Assembly (NCBI RefSeq): GCF_009856445.1
Contig: NZ_WMFA01000001.1
Location: 248,001 to 312,000 of the forward strand
Length of the DNA: 64,000 nt
Reading direction: 5' to 3'
DNA from: Halobacillus litoralis
GTDB lineage: Bacteria; Bacillota; Bacilli; Bacillales; Halobacillaceae
Below the pieces are notes generated by a model. The model was not told where the DNA came from and ran no database searches. It saw only the letters and a list, made by a program, of their open reading frames with translations. Positions 40,974 through 49,636 of this stretch are shown piece after piece. Positions within the stretch are counted from its first letter, which is position 1; every line of letters starts with the position of its first letter. The position numbers and the translations under genes are program-made.

Positions 40974-42677
40974 ATGCGTACGATTTTTTCTTATACCTTT
41001 CCTTATAAAAGGTCTGCATCAATCGCCCTTCTTCTTATGTTCATAGAATTATTGGTTGAACTGGCTCAGCCCATACTCATGGCTAAAATCATTGATGAAG
41101 GAATCATAGCCGAAGACTTTAATGCCGTTTTAATATGGGGCTGCGTGCTTTTAGGTTTATCATTGATCGCTTTTACCGCCGGTGTGACCAATTCTTTCTT
41201 TGCTGCCGACCTGAGTCAGGGGGTTGGTTATGATTTGAGAAACGATCTATTTGCTAAAGTCCAGGAGTTTTCAGCCCGTCATTTCCAAAACGTTACGACT
41301 CCGAGCCTGGTCACAAGGATCACCAATGATGTGATCCAAATTCAAAATTTACTGTTCATGTTTGTGAGGATTGGGCTCAGGGCTCCGCTTTTTATCATTT
41401 TTGCTTTAGTAATGGCCTTTACAATTGATGTAGAACTTGCACTCCTTCTACTGAGTAGTGTACCTGTGTTTTTATTGTTTTTATTCTTCCTTCTTACAAA
41501 AGGAATCAAGTGGTTTAAGGTAGTTCAGCAGAGACTCGATGGGCTCAATACGATCATTCGGGAAAATATCGCTGGAATTCGCTTGATTAAAGGCTTCAAT
41601 AGAAAAGAGCAGGAAGAGAAGAGATTTCAACAGGCGAATGAATCGTTGGTTCTTCAAAATAAAAAAGCATTATGGCTCATGGAAGTGGCTATGCCTGTGG
41701 TCATGTTCGGAATGAATATCGTCATCCTTGTTCTCCTTTTTGCTGGCTCACAAATACTGAGGAACGCAGGCTTGGATGCTGGTGAACTGGTCGCCATCAT
41801 TAACTACGCGACAAGAATACTGTTTACTTTTTCTGTTTTTACATTCTTGATCATGGTCATCTCACGGGGGCAGGCCTCTGCTGAGAGAATCACAGAGGTG
41901 CTGCATCAACACACAGATGAGGATACATCAGGCGAAGACAAAGAGTTGGAGGGCGCGGTGCGCTTCCGCAATGTCTCTCTTCAAAGAGGTGGTTACACTG
42001 TACTTAGAGATCTGAACTTCCATGCGTTGCCGGGAACCACTGTCGGTATTATCGGAGAAACGGGTGCCGGAAAAACATCTTTGCTTCATTTAATACCCCG
42101 ATTGTATGAAAAAAATGCAGGCCAACTCTTTTTGGATGGAGTGGATATCGAGAATCTCCATGTGAAAAAGATAAGAAAGCAAATCAGTCTTGTCCCCCAA
42201 GAAGTTCATTTGTTTTCAGGGACGGTAAAGGAAAATATTTCCTGGGGAAAACGGGATGCAACATACGCTGAGGTTGTGAAAGCGGCTAAGCAGGCGCAGA
42301 TTCATGATTTCATCGCCGCCTTACCAAACGGTTATGAGACACAAATCGGACAAAAAGGGGTCGTCTTCTCTGGGGGACAGAAACAGCGTCTCTCGATCGC
42401 ACGAGCCCTTGTGCGCCAGCCGCGGATTTTGATCTTGGACGATAGTACGAGTGCTCTGGATGCTCATACCGAAAAAAGGCTTTTACGCAGTTTGGACGAC
42501 CAGCCATGTACCGTGTTTCTTGTTGCTCAAAAAGTCAGTTCAATCCAAAAAGCAGATCTCATTCTAATCCTTCACCAAGGGGAAATCATCGCCCAGGGTA
42601 CGCATGACGAACTGCTTCAGCAAAGTGAATATTACGCTGAAATCCATCAATCCCAACAAGAGGGGGTTACGTCATGA
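40974..42677 (+). CDS. Heterodimeric ABC exporter subunit 1 (YfiB-like, degenerate ATP site)
   Basis: 567 residues: six-helix exporter domain (to about 310) and ATPase domain. Walker A is GETGAGKTS and the signature FSGGQKQRLS is intact. Walker B reads ILILDDS, with Asp instead of the catalytic Glu, and the switch His is Gln (LVAQKVSS). These changes mark the degenerate half of a heterodimeric multidrug exporter. It overlaps the second subunit by 4 bp. The order and sizes (567, 605) match B. subtilis yfiB-yfiC. The substrate is unknown. Confidence 0.88.
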   Translation: MRTIFSYTFPYKRSASIALLLMFIELLVELAQPILMAKIIDEGIIAEDFNAVLIWGCVLLGLSLIAFTAGVTNSFFAADLSQGVGYDLRNDLFAKVQEFSARHFQNVTTPSLVTRITNDVIQIQNLLFMFVRIGLRAPLFIIFALVMAFTIDVELALLLLSSVPVFLLFLFFLLTKGIKWFKVVQQRLDGLNTIIRENIAGIRLIKGFNRKEQEEKRFQQANESLVLQNKKALWLMEVAMPVVMFGMNIVILVLLFAGSQILRNAGLDAGELVAIINYATRILFTFSVFTFLIMVISRGQASAERITEVLHQHTDEDTSGEDKELEGAVRFRNVSLQRGGYTVLRDLNFHALPGTTVGIIGETGAGKTSLLHLIPRLYEKNAGQLFLDGVDIENLHVKKIRKQISLVPQEVHLFSGTVKENISWGKRDATYAEVVKAAKQAQIHDFIAALPNGYETQIGQKGVVFSGGQKQRLSIARALVRQPRILILDDSTSALDAHTEKRLLRSLDDQPCTVFLVAQKVSSIQKADLILILHQGEIIAQGTHDELLQQSEYYAEIHQSQQEGVTS

Positions 42678-44491
42678 GTAGACATTCTAAACCGAAAATG
42701 GGCCATCCTCACGGACTTGGTTCAAAACCTCCGAAAGTTGAAAACCTCGGGGGTACACTTAGGAGAATCTGGTTTTACATGGCGGAGGAAAGAGTAAGGT
42801 TTATCATCGTATTGGCTGCGATCCTGATCAGTTCCTCTTTGTCTTTATTGGGTCCTTATCTTCTGGGACTTACCGTTGACATGGTCATAGAAAGTCCTGA
42901 ATCAGATACCCTTCTTATCATGCTGGGGAGCTTATTGATTGTCTACTTGTTTCATTCTCTTTTCCTCTGGCTGCAAAACTATTGGATGATCGGGATTGCT
43001 CAAAACGCGGTCCAGTCAATGAGGTCGCAGCTTTTTTCGCATGTTCAGCTGCTCCCTGTTCTTTTCTTTCAAAAAATGCAGCAAGGGGAGTTGATGAGCA
43101 GGCTTACGAACGATATTGAAAACGTAAGTCGGACCTTAAATACAGCAATCGTTCAATTCTTCACGAGTTTATTGACGATTACCGGTACATTGATCATTAT
43201 GCTTTGGTTAAGTCCTATGCTTACACTGCTGACCTTGACCATCATTCCTGTTATGTACTTTGGGATGAAATGGATTACAAACCGAACGGGTCCCTATTTT
43301 AAAAAGCAACAAAAGGACCTCGGTGAAGTGAATGGCTATGTAGAGGAAATGTTCTCTGGGCAGTCCATCATAAAAATGTTTTCCAAAGAAGAAGATGTCA
43401 TTAGTGAGTTCGGAGAAAAAAATAAAGCATTACGAACGTCTGGATACTATGCACAAGTGTACACAGGTTTTATTCCAAAGCTGATGAACATGTTGAATAA
43501 TGTAAGTTTTGCGATCATCGTCGGAGCAGGTGGGATTCTTGCTCTCAATGGCTCGATATCCATAGGGATCATCGTCACGTTTACCACCTATTCCCGCCAA
43601 TTCACACGCCCGTTAAACGATCTTGCCAACCAGTTCAATATGATTTTATCAGCCGTAGCCGGGGCAGACAGAGTATTTCAGGTCCTTGATGAAAAAGAAG
43701 AGAGGCTGGACGAAGACAAGGCACAAGACGTTTCAGATATCCAGGGTAATATCCGGTTTGAGCATGTCGATTTTTCTTATGAAGAAGATCAGAAGACGCT
43801 TTCGGATATCACTTTTGAAGCAAGAGCTGGACAAACGGTAGCACTCGTAGGCCCTACAGGTGCAGGGAAAACGACAATCATTTCATTGCTGTCACGGTTC
43901 TACGACCCGGACTCGGGTAAGATCCTGCTGGATGGCGTTGACCTGAAAAGCGTGAAAAGAGACAGTCTGAGGAGCAGGATGGGGGTAGTCCTGCAGGATG
44001 CCACTATGTTTCATACGACTATAAGGGAAAACATCCGTTACGGTCGACTGGATGCTACAGATGCTGAGGTTGAACAGGCTGCCAAGTCTGCTATGGCCCA
44101 TGAATTCATAACTCAGCTACCAAACGGATACGATACGATCCTTGATTCAGATGGAAAAGGGGTAAGTCATGGACAAAGACAGTTGCTTTCCATTGCTCGG
44201 GCCATGATTGCAGACCCCTCCTTGTTGATATTAGATGAAGCGACAAGCAGCATCGATACAGTTACAGAAATGAAGATAAATGCCGGACTCACCAATTTAA
44301 TGAAAGGGCGGACGAGTTTTGTCATTGCTCACCGTCTGCATACCATACGCTCAGCAGATGTTATTCTCGTACTTAAGAGTGGAAAGATCGTTGAAAAAGG
44401 AGACCATCGGACACTTATGGCGCATGGCGGAGAATATGCAGCTCTCATTCGAGCTCAAACATCGGATAAAAATCAAAGAGGGTACGGTTAA
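42674..44491 (+). CDS. Heterodimeric ABC exporter subunit 2 (YfiC-like)
   Basis: 605 residues with a 30-residue basic, Gly/Pro/His-rich N-terminal tail before the six-helix domain. The ATPase domain has Walker A GPTGAGKTT, Walker B LLILDEATSS with the catalytic Glu, and the His-loop IAHRLHT. Its signature is degenerate, VSHGQRQ instead of LSGGQ. That is the exact partner of the defects in subunit 1, so one composite ATP site is functional and the other is not. Starts inside the end of subunit 1 (ATGA overlap). Likely controlled with it by the divergent HxlR regulator. Confidence 0.9.
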   Translation: MSRHSKPKMGHPHGLGSKPPKVENLGGTLRRIWFYMAEERVRFIIVLAAILISSSLSLLGPYLLGLTVDMVIESPESDTLLIMLGSLLIVYLFHSLFLWLQNYWMIGIAQNAVQSMRSQLFSHVQLLPVLFFQKMQQGELMSRLTNDIENVSRTLNTAIVQFFTSLLTITGTLIIMLWLSPMLTLLTLTIIPVMYFGMKWITNRTGPYFKKQQKDLGEVNGYVEEMFSGQSIIKMFSKEEDVISEFGEKNKALRTSGYYAQVYTGFIPKLMNMLNNVSFAIIVGAGGILALNGSISIGIIVTFTTYSRQFTRPLNDLANQFNMILSAVAGADRVFQVLDEKEERLDEDKAQDVSDIQGNIRFEHVDFSYEEDQKTLSDITFEARAGQTVALVGPTGAGKTTIISLLSRFYDPDSGKILLDGVDLKSVKRDSLRSRMGVVLQDATMFHTTIRENIRYGRLDATDAEVEQAAKSAMAHEFITQLPNGYDTILDSDGKGVSHGQRQLLSIARAMIADPSLLILDEATSSIDTVTEMKINAGLTNLMKGRTSFVIAHRLHTIRSADVILVLKSGKIVEKGDHRTLMAHGGEYAALIRAQTSDKNQRGYG

Positions 44492-44546
44492 GTCTCACAC
44501 CTTCGCCCATCCAGTCGCATAAGATGAGGAAAAGGGAGGGGTGACC

Positions 44547-45449
44547 ATGTCACTAAATCAACCGTATCCTTACTGGACCGATCTGCCTTATGCGGGCGAA
44601 AGCCACCCACCATTAACGAACGAAGGGGTGGAGTTTGAAGCCGGGAAATGGAAGACCTATTTTATTGAACACAGCCGCAGGTACGGGTTTAAAACGTTGG
44701 ATGGGACTCCGATACGGTTAGCTATCAAAGATCCAGAAACCATTGACTGGCATAGGGAGCTGAAGGTAGTCAAAGAAACTTTAGCTCATTTGACAGCGGA
44801 TCAAAGGAAAATAGCTATGTACTGGGGAGAGGGGGCAGCATCAAAACAGTGGCTCCCTATCGTTGACCGTCTGATTGATACTTATGGTGTAGAAGCCCCA
44901 AGAGCCGCTCGCATTTTAGGGGCTGTTTTCAGCGGAATGAATGATGCCTTCGTTGTGTGCTGGTCATTGAAATACCGCTGGCTGGTACCGCGCCCCAATC
45001 AGTTGGACCCTCAATTACGGACTGTTATTTGTACACCGAAACATCCTTCTTATCCATCAGGCCACGCAACGATTTCCGGGGCTGCAGAAATTATCCTCAG
45101 TTATTTCTTTCCTGCGGAAAGAAGAAAACTACGGGAAATTGCTGAAGAAAATGCTCGCTCAAGGCTATACGCCGGCGTACACTACCCTGTGGACAATGAC
45201 GAGGGGTTGCGCTTGGGCAGGCAAGTCGGCCGTATCGTTATAGAAGAGTTAAAGAAAGATTATATCGAAGACCAACCGCTTGACCGTCCGTTTACAGAAT
45301 ATCGAAATGCAGATATCCACCCTTCCGACTATAGGCAGGCTATCCCTTTTAAATTTGACCAAAAATGCGGATCCTTACTACTTGACTCAACGACCCCTGA
45401 AGAATCTTCGCCTTACACGGAATGGATCGACCCGAAAATATTCTATTAA
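44547..45449 (+). CDS. Vanadium-dependent haloperoxidase-like PAP2 protein
   Basis: 300 residues from ATG 44547 (GGGAGG 7 bp upstream); a GTG at 44541 overlaps that spacing. The three-part phosphatase/haloperoxidase signature is complete: K-x6-RP (KYRWLVPRP), PSYPSGHATISG, and SRLYAGVHYPVDND. No membrane helices are obvious, unlike lipid phosphatases, so a soluble acid phosphatase or vanadium haloperoxidase fold is likely. The real activity (phosphatase or haloperoxidase) cannot be told. It follows the ABC pair by 55 bp and ends at a terminator. Confidence 0.8.
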   Translation: MSLNQPYPYWTDLPYAGESHPPLTNEGVEFEAGKWKTYFIEHSRRYGFKTLDGTPIRLAIKDPETIDWHRELKVVKETLAHLTADQRKIAMYWGEGAASKQWLPIVDRLIDTYGVEAPRAARILGAVFSGMNDAFVVCWSLKYRWLVPRPNQLDPQLRTVICTPKHPSYPSGHATISGAAEIILSYFFPAERRKLREIAEENARSRLYAGVHYPVDNDEGLRLGRQVGRIVIEELKKDYIEDQPLDRPFTEYRNADIHPSDYRQAIPFKFDQKCGSLLLDSTTPEESSPYTEWIDPKIFY

Positions 45450-45452
45450 CCA

Positions 45453-45483
45453 AAAGAACCACGCCTCAGGTGTGGTTCTTTTA
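45453..45483 (+). terminator. Terminator after the haloperoxidase-like gene
   Basis: Stem AAAGAACCACGCC / GGTGTGGTTCTTT (one G-T pair) with loop TCA, then TTA. Confidence 0.82.
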
Positions 45484-45498
45484 TTCTGTATAATGGCA

Positions 45499-46020
45499 GG
45501 ATTGTAAAATACTTAGTTTCGAGACTTTCCGGGGCTCGTTGCCCAAGTTGAGCGTCAGGGGTGGTTGGGAAGCTACTCGCTTTCCTGTGGGGGAGTGCCG
45601 AGCTTCCTCGGGCTACCGCCCTGCGGGATCTCGCCGATCTCCTTTCTCCCACGGGAGTCTCGCAGCTTCCCAACCACCCCTTTCGATGTAAGAGAGAAAC
45701 GAACCCCTGTACAAAGTTGGATGGTCTTCCACCGTCCAACTGTTAGAGGTATCAAGCGCTCTGGATCAGCTTTTAAGTGCTATGGAGATATTCTATAATC
45801 CACTTCCCATAATCATACGAGCTGACTTTTTAATAGTGGTTTTGAGAATCTTTCATGGCAAAGGGACGGAGGGGAATGGCGAGACTCCTGCGGGAAAAAA
45901 GTGCATGGTGAGACCCCACAGGACGTAGTCCGAGGAGGCTCACCGCGCTCCCGCGGAAAGCGAGTCATTCCCCGCAGCCCCCATACACTCAACAAAAATC
46001 TCGAAAATGAGTTTTCCACA
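45499..46020. repeat. Interspersed element B (TIR-bounded, 522 bp)
   Basis: Left end TAGTTTCGAGACTTTCC and right end CTCGAAAATGAGTTTTCC are degenerate copies of the family termini. The left block (45553-45682) and right block (45869-45990) are diverged copies of one GC-rich sequence in opposite orientation: GCGAGACTCCTGCGGG near one end, CGGAAAGCGAGT near the other. The centre carries CGAACCCCTG and GTTGGATGGTCTTCC, shared with element C. It lies upstream of the cupredoxin gene and covers most of a 657-bp gap. No gene is present. Confidence 0.82.
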
Positions 46021-46106
46021 AACGGGAGCTTTTCTTTAAAAAGTAGACAAGTTTTCGGTGTCCCTTTGCATATAAATGAACTAACGAAAGATAGGAGGGG
46101 TATGGC

Positions 46107-46562
46107 ATGGATGCGTGGATTTTGTCTGCACGAAAAGTCGGCCTGCTTTTAGGTGCCATTATTATCGCTTTTGCTGCTTATTTTATTGGGAGCTTTTTCT
46201 GGAAAGGAGCCATCTCGACCTCCACAGAGCCTGTGAATGGAGAACCCAGGGTCATCAACCTGGTGACAGGTGAATTTAAGGCGGAGACGGCTGATGGAAA
46301 AGAAATTGAAGCTTACCGTTGGGATCCGGGAACGATCTTTGTGGAAAAAGATGAACCTTTTAAACTGAGTATCTATGGAGTGAATGGAAAAGAGCATCCT
46401 TTTTACATTGAAGGTACGGATGTCAAAGGCGTGGTGGAGCAAGGGAAAGAGACGGTCGTAGATCTTCAATTCAAAAAAGAAGGCATTTATCGTCTGATCT
46501 GCACAACTCATTCTGAAATCGCTTCGGATGGTCCAATGATTGCCTATATTGTTGTTGATTAA
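46107..46562 (+). CDS. Membrane-anchored cupredoxin-domain protein
   Basis: 151 residues. One N-terminal helix (about residues 9-32) anchors an extracellular cupredoxin domain. Likely copper ligands are His in KEHPFYI (near 91), Cys in RLICTTH, the His four residues on, and Met in DGPMIAY, that is a C-x3-H-x6-M pattern. Compared with the CuA domain at the start of the window it has a single Cys, so a mononuclear blue-copper type site is expected. GGAGGGG precedes ATG. It pairs with the LysE-type gene and both are flanked by elements B and C. Confidence 0.82.
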   Translation: MDAWILSARKVGLLLGAIIIAFAAYFIGSFFWKGAISTSTEPVNGEPRVINLVTGEFKAETADGKEIEAYRWDPGTIFVEKDEPFKLSIYGVNGKEHPFYIEGTDVKGVVEQGKETVVDLQFKKEGIYRLICTTHSEIASDGPMIAYIVVD

Positions 46563-46570
46563 AATAGCAC

Positions 46571-46600
46571 AGAGGGACGAGCTTATCGTTCCTCTTTTTT
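46571..46600 (+). terminator. Terminator between the cupredoxin and LysE-type genes
   Basis: Stem AGAGGGACGA / TCGTTCCTCT (one G-T pair) with a 5-base loop, then TTTTTT. It separates the two genes, so read-through would be needed for co-transcription. Confidence 0.8.
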
Positions 46601-46628
46601 GAGACTCGTTATTAAAAGGGGGGAGGAT

Positions 46629-47279
46629 TTGGTTGGGTTAATTGCAAGCTCTATTCTACTAGGACTATCCATAGCAGCACCTGTCGGGCCGATCAATATA
46701 GAAATCATGAGAAGAGGTCTTACCTATGGGTTCTGGTCTGCTTTTTGTGTAGGACTTGGAGGAATGTCTTCCGATTTGTTGCTCATGGCGGCTATGTTTT
46801 TTGGAATGGGTATATTTTTGACGTGGACATGGGTGCAGGTTGCTTTAATGCTCGTTGGCTGTATCGTCTTGGTTCATGCAGGTTGGACGAGCCTGTCCGC
46901 TAGAGAAGAATGGAGAGTGGAGGAAGACTATGAACGTCGCCATAAAGGTCAAGCTCTACTCTCCTATGTTAGAGGAGTAATTATTGCAGGAACGAATCCA
47001 ATGAATCTTTTGTTTTGGATCAGTATCTATGGATCCGTGTTGAGTGGTGCTCTGCAGGAGGATAACATGTTTCGATCGTTCATCATCAGTTCCATGGTTT
47101 TTCTTGGAATTGGTTTGTGGAATGCCAATTTAGCATTTTTTGTTCATTTTGGGAGGTACCTCGTAAATTCTTCACTATTGAAATGGATCCAGGGGATAGC
47201 GAGCCTGATTCTTATCTATTACGGACTCAAATTCGGCTGGATTGGAGTAAATGTCCTTTTTAAAAGCTTAGCTATGTAA
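46629..47279 (+). CDS. LysE-family transporter
   Basis: About 216 residues, six membrane helices with the LysE/RhtB opening SILLGLSIAAPVGPINIEIMRRGL and GTNPMNLLFWIS mid-protein. Family members export amino acids or related solutes. The start is uncertain: a TTG at 46599 lies at the end of the preceding terminator and is unlikely, while the TTG at 46629 is only 2 bp after GGGGGAGG. No ATG is available. The weak start may mean low translation. Confidence 0.8.
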   Translation: MVGLIASSILLGLSIAAPVGPINIEIMRRGLTYGFWSAFCVGLGGMSSDLLLMAAMFFGMGIFLTWTWVQVALMLVGCIVLVHAGWTSLSAREEWRVEEDYERRHKGQALLSYVRGVIIAGTNPMNLLFWISIYGSVLSGALQEDNMFRSFIISSMVFLGIGLWNANLAFFVHFGRYLVNSSLLKWIQGIASLILIYYGLKFGWIGVNVLFKSLAM

Positions 47280-47320
47280 TAGACACAATACCCACTACTA
47301 ATTTAATAAACAAAATGGTA

Positions 47321-47855
47321 GGAAAGTTGAAGACTCAGTTTCGAGACTTTCCAGGGTTCGTTACGTGGATTGTGCGCCAGGGGTGGCTGGGAAGCAACTC
47401 GCTTTCCTGTGGGGGAGTGGCAAGCTTCCTCGGGCTACGCCCTGTGGGATCTCGCCGATCTCCTTTCTCCCACGGGAGTCTCGCAGCTTCCCAACCACCC
47501 CATTCGATAAAAGGTGATAACGAACCCCTTTGCCAAGTTGGAAGGTCTTCCTCTATCCCGATTGTGGTAGGCATAAAATGGTCTGTATCAAGCGTACAGG
47601 GTTTAATCCCCTCAGCATGGGAGTTTCATCCTTATACTCCCATTAAACTGAAAAGCTGAAGATTGGAAAGTGGTTTCGAGATAGTTATATAGCAAAGGGG
47701 CGGAGGGGGATGGCGAGACTCCTGCGGGAAAAAAGTGCTTGGTGAGACCCCACAGGACGCAGTCCGAGGAGGCTCACCGCGCTCCCGCGGAAAGCGAGCT
47801 ATTCCCCGCAGCCCCCATCCACCTAACAAAAGTCTCGAAACTGAGTCTTCAACAA
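47321..47855. repeat. Interspersed element C (TIR-bounded, 535 bp)
   Basis: The cleanest copy. The left end GTTGAAGACTCAGTTTCGAG and the right end CTCGAAACTGAGTCTTCAAC are perfect inverted repeats over 20 bp, and the inverted match continues inward (ACTTT / AAAGT). Two inverted GC-rich blocks (47374-47503 and 47698-47818) surround a centre homologous to element B. It has the same orientation as B, so the two are direct repeats around 46107-47279. No gene is present. Confidence 0.87.
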
Positions 47856-47893
47856 TCGGGAGATTATGTGAAAAAGGATAAATGTAAGGTTGA

Positions 47894-47928
47894 AAAAGGA
47901 GTCCCTAACTAGTTAGGGACTCCTTTTT
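47894..47928. terminator. Strong bidirectional terminator
   Basis: Perfect palindrome AAAGGAGTCCCTAACT / AGTTAGGGACTCCTTT with flanking A and T runs; it isolates the PTS operon on the minus strand from the LysE side. The rest of 47929-48001 shows nothing. Confidence 0.9.
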
Positions 47929-48001
47929 TAGTAGTGAATGTAAATTGGCGATGGTCGCTTGAGTCATATATTAATAAAATCACAGGATATTAATCAAAGA
48001 C

Positions 48002-49558
48002 CTAAGATGCATTCGACTCTTTTATAATTCTATTGATTTCATTCTTGTAAAGGTCGGAGCGCCCTCCGAAGATAGCTTGGATATTGTGGTCTACTTTAAC
48101 AACCCCTGCCGCTCCAAGTTCCTTTAAGCGGTCTTCATTAATTTGACCTACTTCAGAAACTTCCACACGCAATCTTGTAAAGCAAGCGTCGACGTGCTTC
48201 AAGTTTGATTCTCCACCAAGAGCTTCCATGATGGCAGCAGCTGTCTCTTTTGTTTGACTACCTTTGCCGCCTTTCTTCTGCTCGTTGAAATCTTTACGTG
48301 TGTAAAGCTTGTTCTCTTGTCCTCCACGACCTGGTGTAGCGAGGTCCCACTTTTTAATAGCAAAGGAGAAAGAGAAATAATAGATGACGAAGAATACAGC
48401 ACCTGCAACAAGGTTTATCCACCAGTTTCCGGTACCCGGAAGCGCATTGACGAGGATAAAGTCGATCAATCCAGAACCGCCTGCCCAGCCGAGGTGAACA
48501 TCAAGCATGTACATCACGGCAAACGAAATCCCGGCAAGAAATGCGTGAAAGACGAACAGCAATGGTGCAACGAATAAGAATGTGAATTCGATCGGCTCTG
48601 TGATTCCTGTCAAAAAGGCAGTACCTGCAGCAGCAATGAGCATCCCTTTCACGACAGGCTGATTCTTCTTATCTGCGCGGCGGTACATCGCGAGCGCAGC
48701 TCCTAATAGTCCGAACATGATGACAGGGAATTTACCTGCCATGAAGCGGCCGGCTGTAACTTCGACCCCTTCCGCAATCTGTGCAAGGAAGATGTACTGG
48801 TCACCGGACACGGCACTGCCAGCTACTTCTGCCGTCCCGCCTAGAGAGGTCCATAGGAAGGGAGCATACCAGATGTGGTGCAGGCCTGTTGGGATCAATG
48901 CACGTTCTAAGAAACCGTATAGACCGATGTATAAGGGGTTTGTCGCCCCGTTGGCGATGACGTTGGCAACAGCGTTGATGCCCCCTTGAATCGGTGGCCA
49001 TACAATCATCATGGCCAGTGCAAGGAAAATGGACGAGAAGACCATGGCGATCCCAACAGAACGGTCACCGGCAAAAAAGCCGAGTACTTCTGGAGGATCA
49101 AACTCATGGAACTTGTTATAAATCCAAACGGCTAAGAGCCCGACGACAATTCCGCCAAGGACACCTGTTTCCAGTGTCGGAATACCGAGTGCCATGCCAT
49201 ATTCTCCACTTTCACTGACCATTTCAGGTGTGATCCCTAAGGCGAAAGAAATCGTTTTGTTCATAATGATATAACCGAGCAGGGCAGCTAAGGCAGCAAT
49301 ACCCGAACCCCCTGTTAAACCAATGGCCACACCGATAGCGAATATGACAGCCAGGTTGTTAAAGATACTGATTCCGATATCTGACATTCCGTTACCAATG
49401 AGTTGAATGATGTCATTCTGTAGAAAAGTGAGTGAATCAGCGAGTGGTCCTGTCAACGCAGCTCCGAATCCCAGCAATATACCGGCGGCGGGGAGCAAGG
49501 CGACGGGAACCATCAGTGATTTGCCGAACTTCTGTAAGCTTCCAAAGTATTTCTTCAC
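48002..49558 (-). CDS. malP: PTS EIICB, alpha-glucoside (MalP-like)
   Basis: 518 residues: an EIIC membrane domain of the glucose/maltose/GlcNAc class (about 1-400, with GFLERALIPTGLHHIWYAPFLW and GITEPIEFTFLFVAP) and an EIIB domain (about 430-518) with the phosphorylated Cys in HVDACFTRLRV. No EIIA domain is attached, so a shared EIIA is used. It imports and phosphorylates an alpha-glucoside such as maltose. The adjacent 6-phospho-alpha-glucosidase supports this. Last gene of the minus-strand operon; GGAGG precedes ATG. Confidence 0.82.
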   Translation of the reverse strand: MKKYFGSLQKFGKSLMVPVALLPAAGILLGFGAALTGPLADSLTFLQNDIIQLIGNGMSDIGISIFNNLAVIFAIGVAIGLTGGSGIAALAALLGYIIMNKTISFALGITPEMVSESGEYGMALGIPTLETGVLGGIVVGLLAVWIYNKFHEFDPPEVLGFFAGDRSVGIAMVFSSIFLALAMMIVWPPIQGGINAVANVIANGATNPLYIGLYGFLERALIPTGLHHIWYAPFLWTSLGGTAEVAGSAVSGDQYIFLAQIAEGVEVTAGRFMAGKFPVIMFGLLGAALAMYRRADKKNQPVVKGMLIAAAGTAFLTGITEPIEFTFLFVAPLLFVFHAFLAGISFAVMYMLDVHLGWAGGSGLIDFILVNALPGTGNWWINLVAGAVFFVIYYFSFSFAIKKWDLATPGRGGQENKLYTRKDFNEQKKGGKGSQTKETAAAIMEALGGESNLKHVDACFTRLRVEVSEVGQINEDRLKELGAAGVVKVDHNIQAIFGGRSDLYKNEINRIIKESNAS

Positions 49559-49576
49559 TTCTGATCCTCCTTTATA

Positions 49577-49590
49577 GGGAAACGCTTTCT
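49577..49590 (-). promoter_or_regulatory. Weak cre-like site between malA and malP
   Basis: On the minus strand AGAAAGCGTTTCCC carries the cre core (GAAAGCGTTT) but differs from consensus at three outer positions. A GC hairpin ACCCCGG / CCGGGGT at 49608-49627 lies just after malA and may adjust the ratio of the two products. Confidence 0.35.
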
Positions 49591-49636
49591 TATTTGATGG
49601 AGAGGAGACCCCGGAATGGGCCGGGGTTCCTATGGT

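Noticed and set aside
45446-46152. Several 60-97-codon ORFs on both strands in elements B and C
   Set aside because: They arise from GC-rich inverted blocks lacking stops; similar frames recur in each copy and on both strands, with no ribosome sites.
45499-47855. Elements B and C as insertion sequences or as a transposon carrying a transposase
   Set aside because: No transposase-like ORF exists in any of the four elements; they could at most be non-autonomous.
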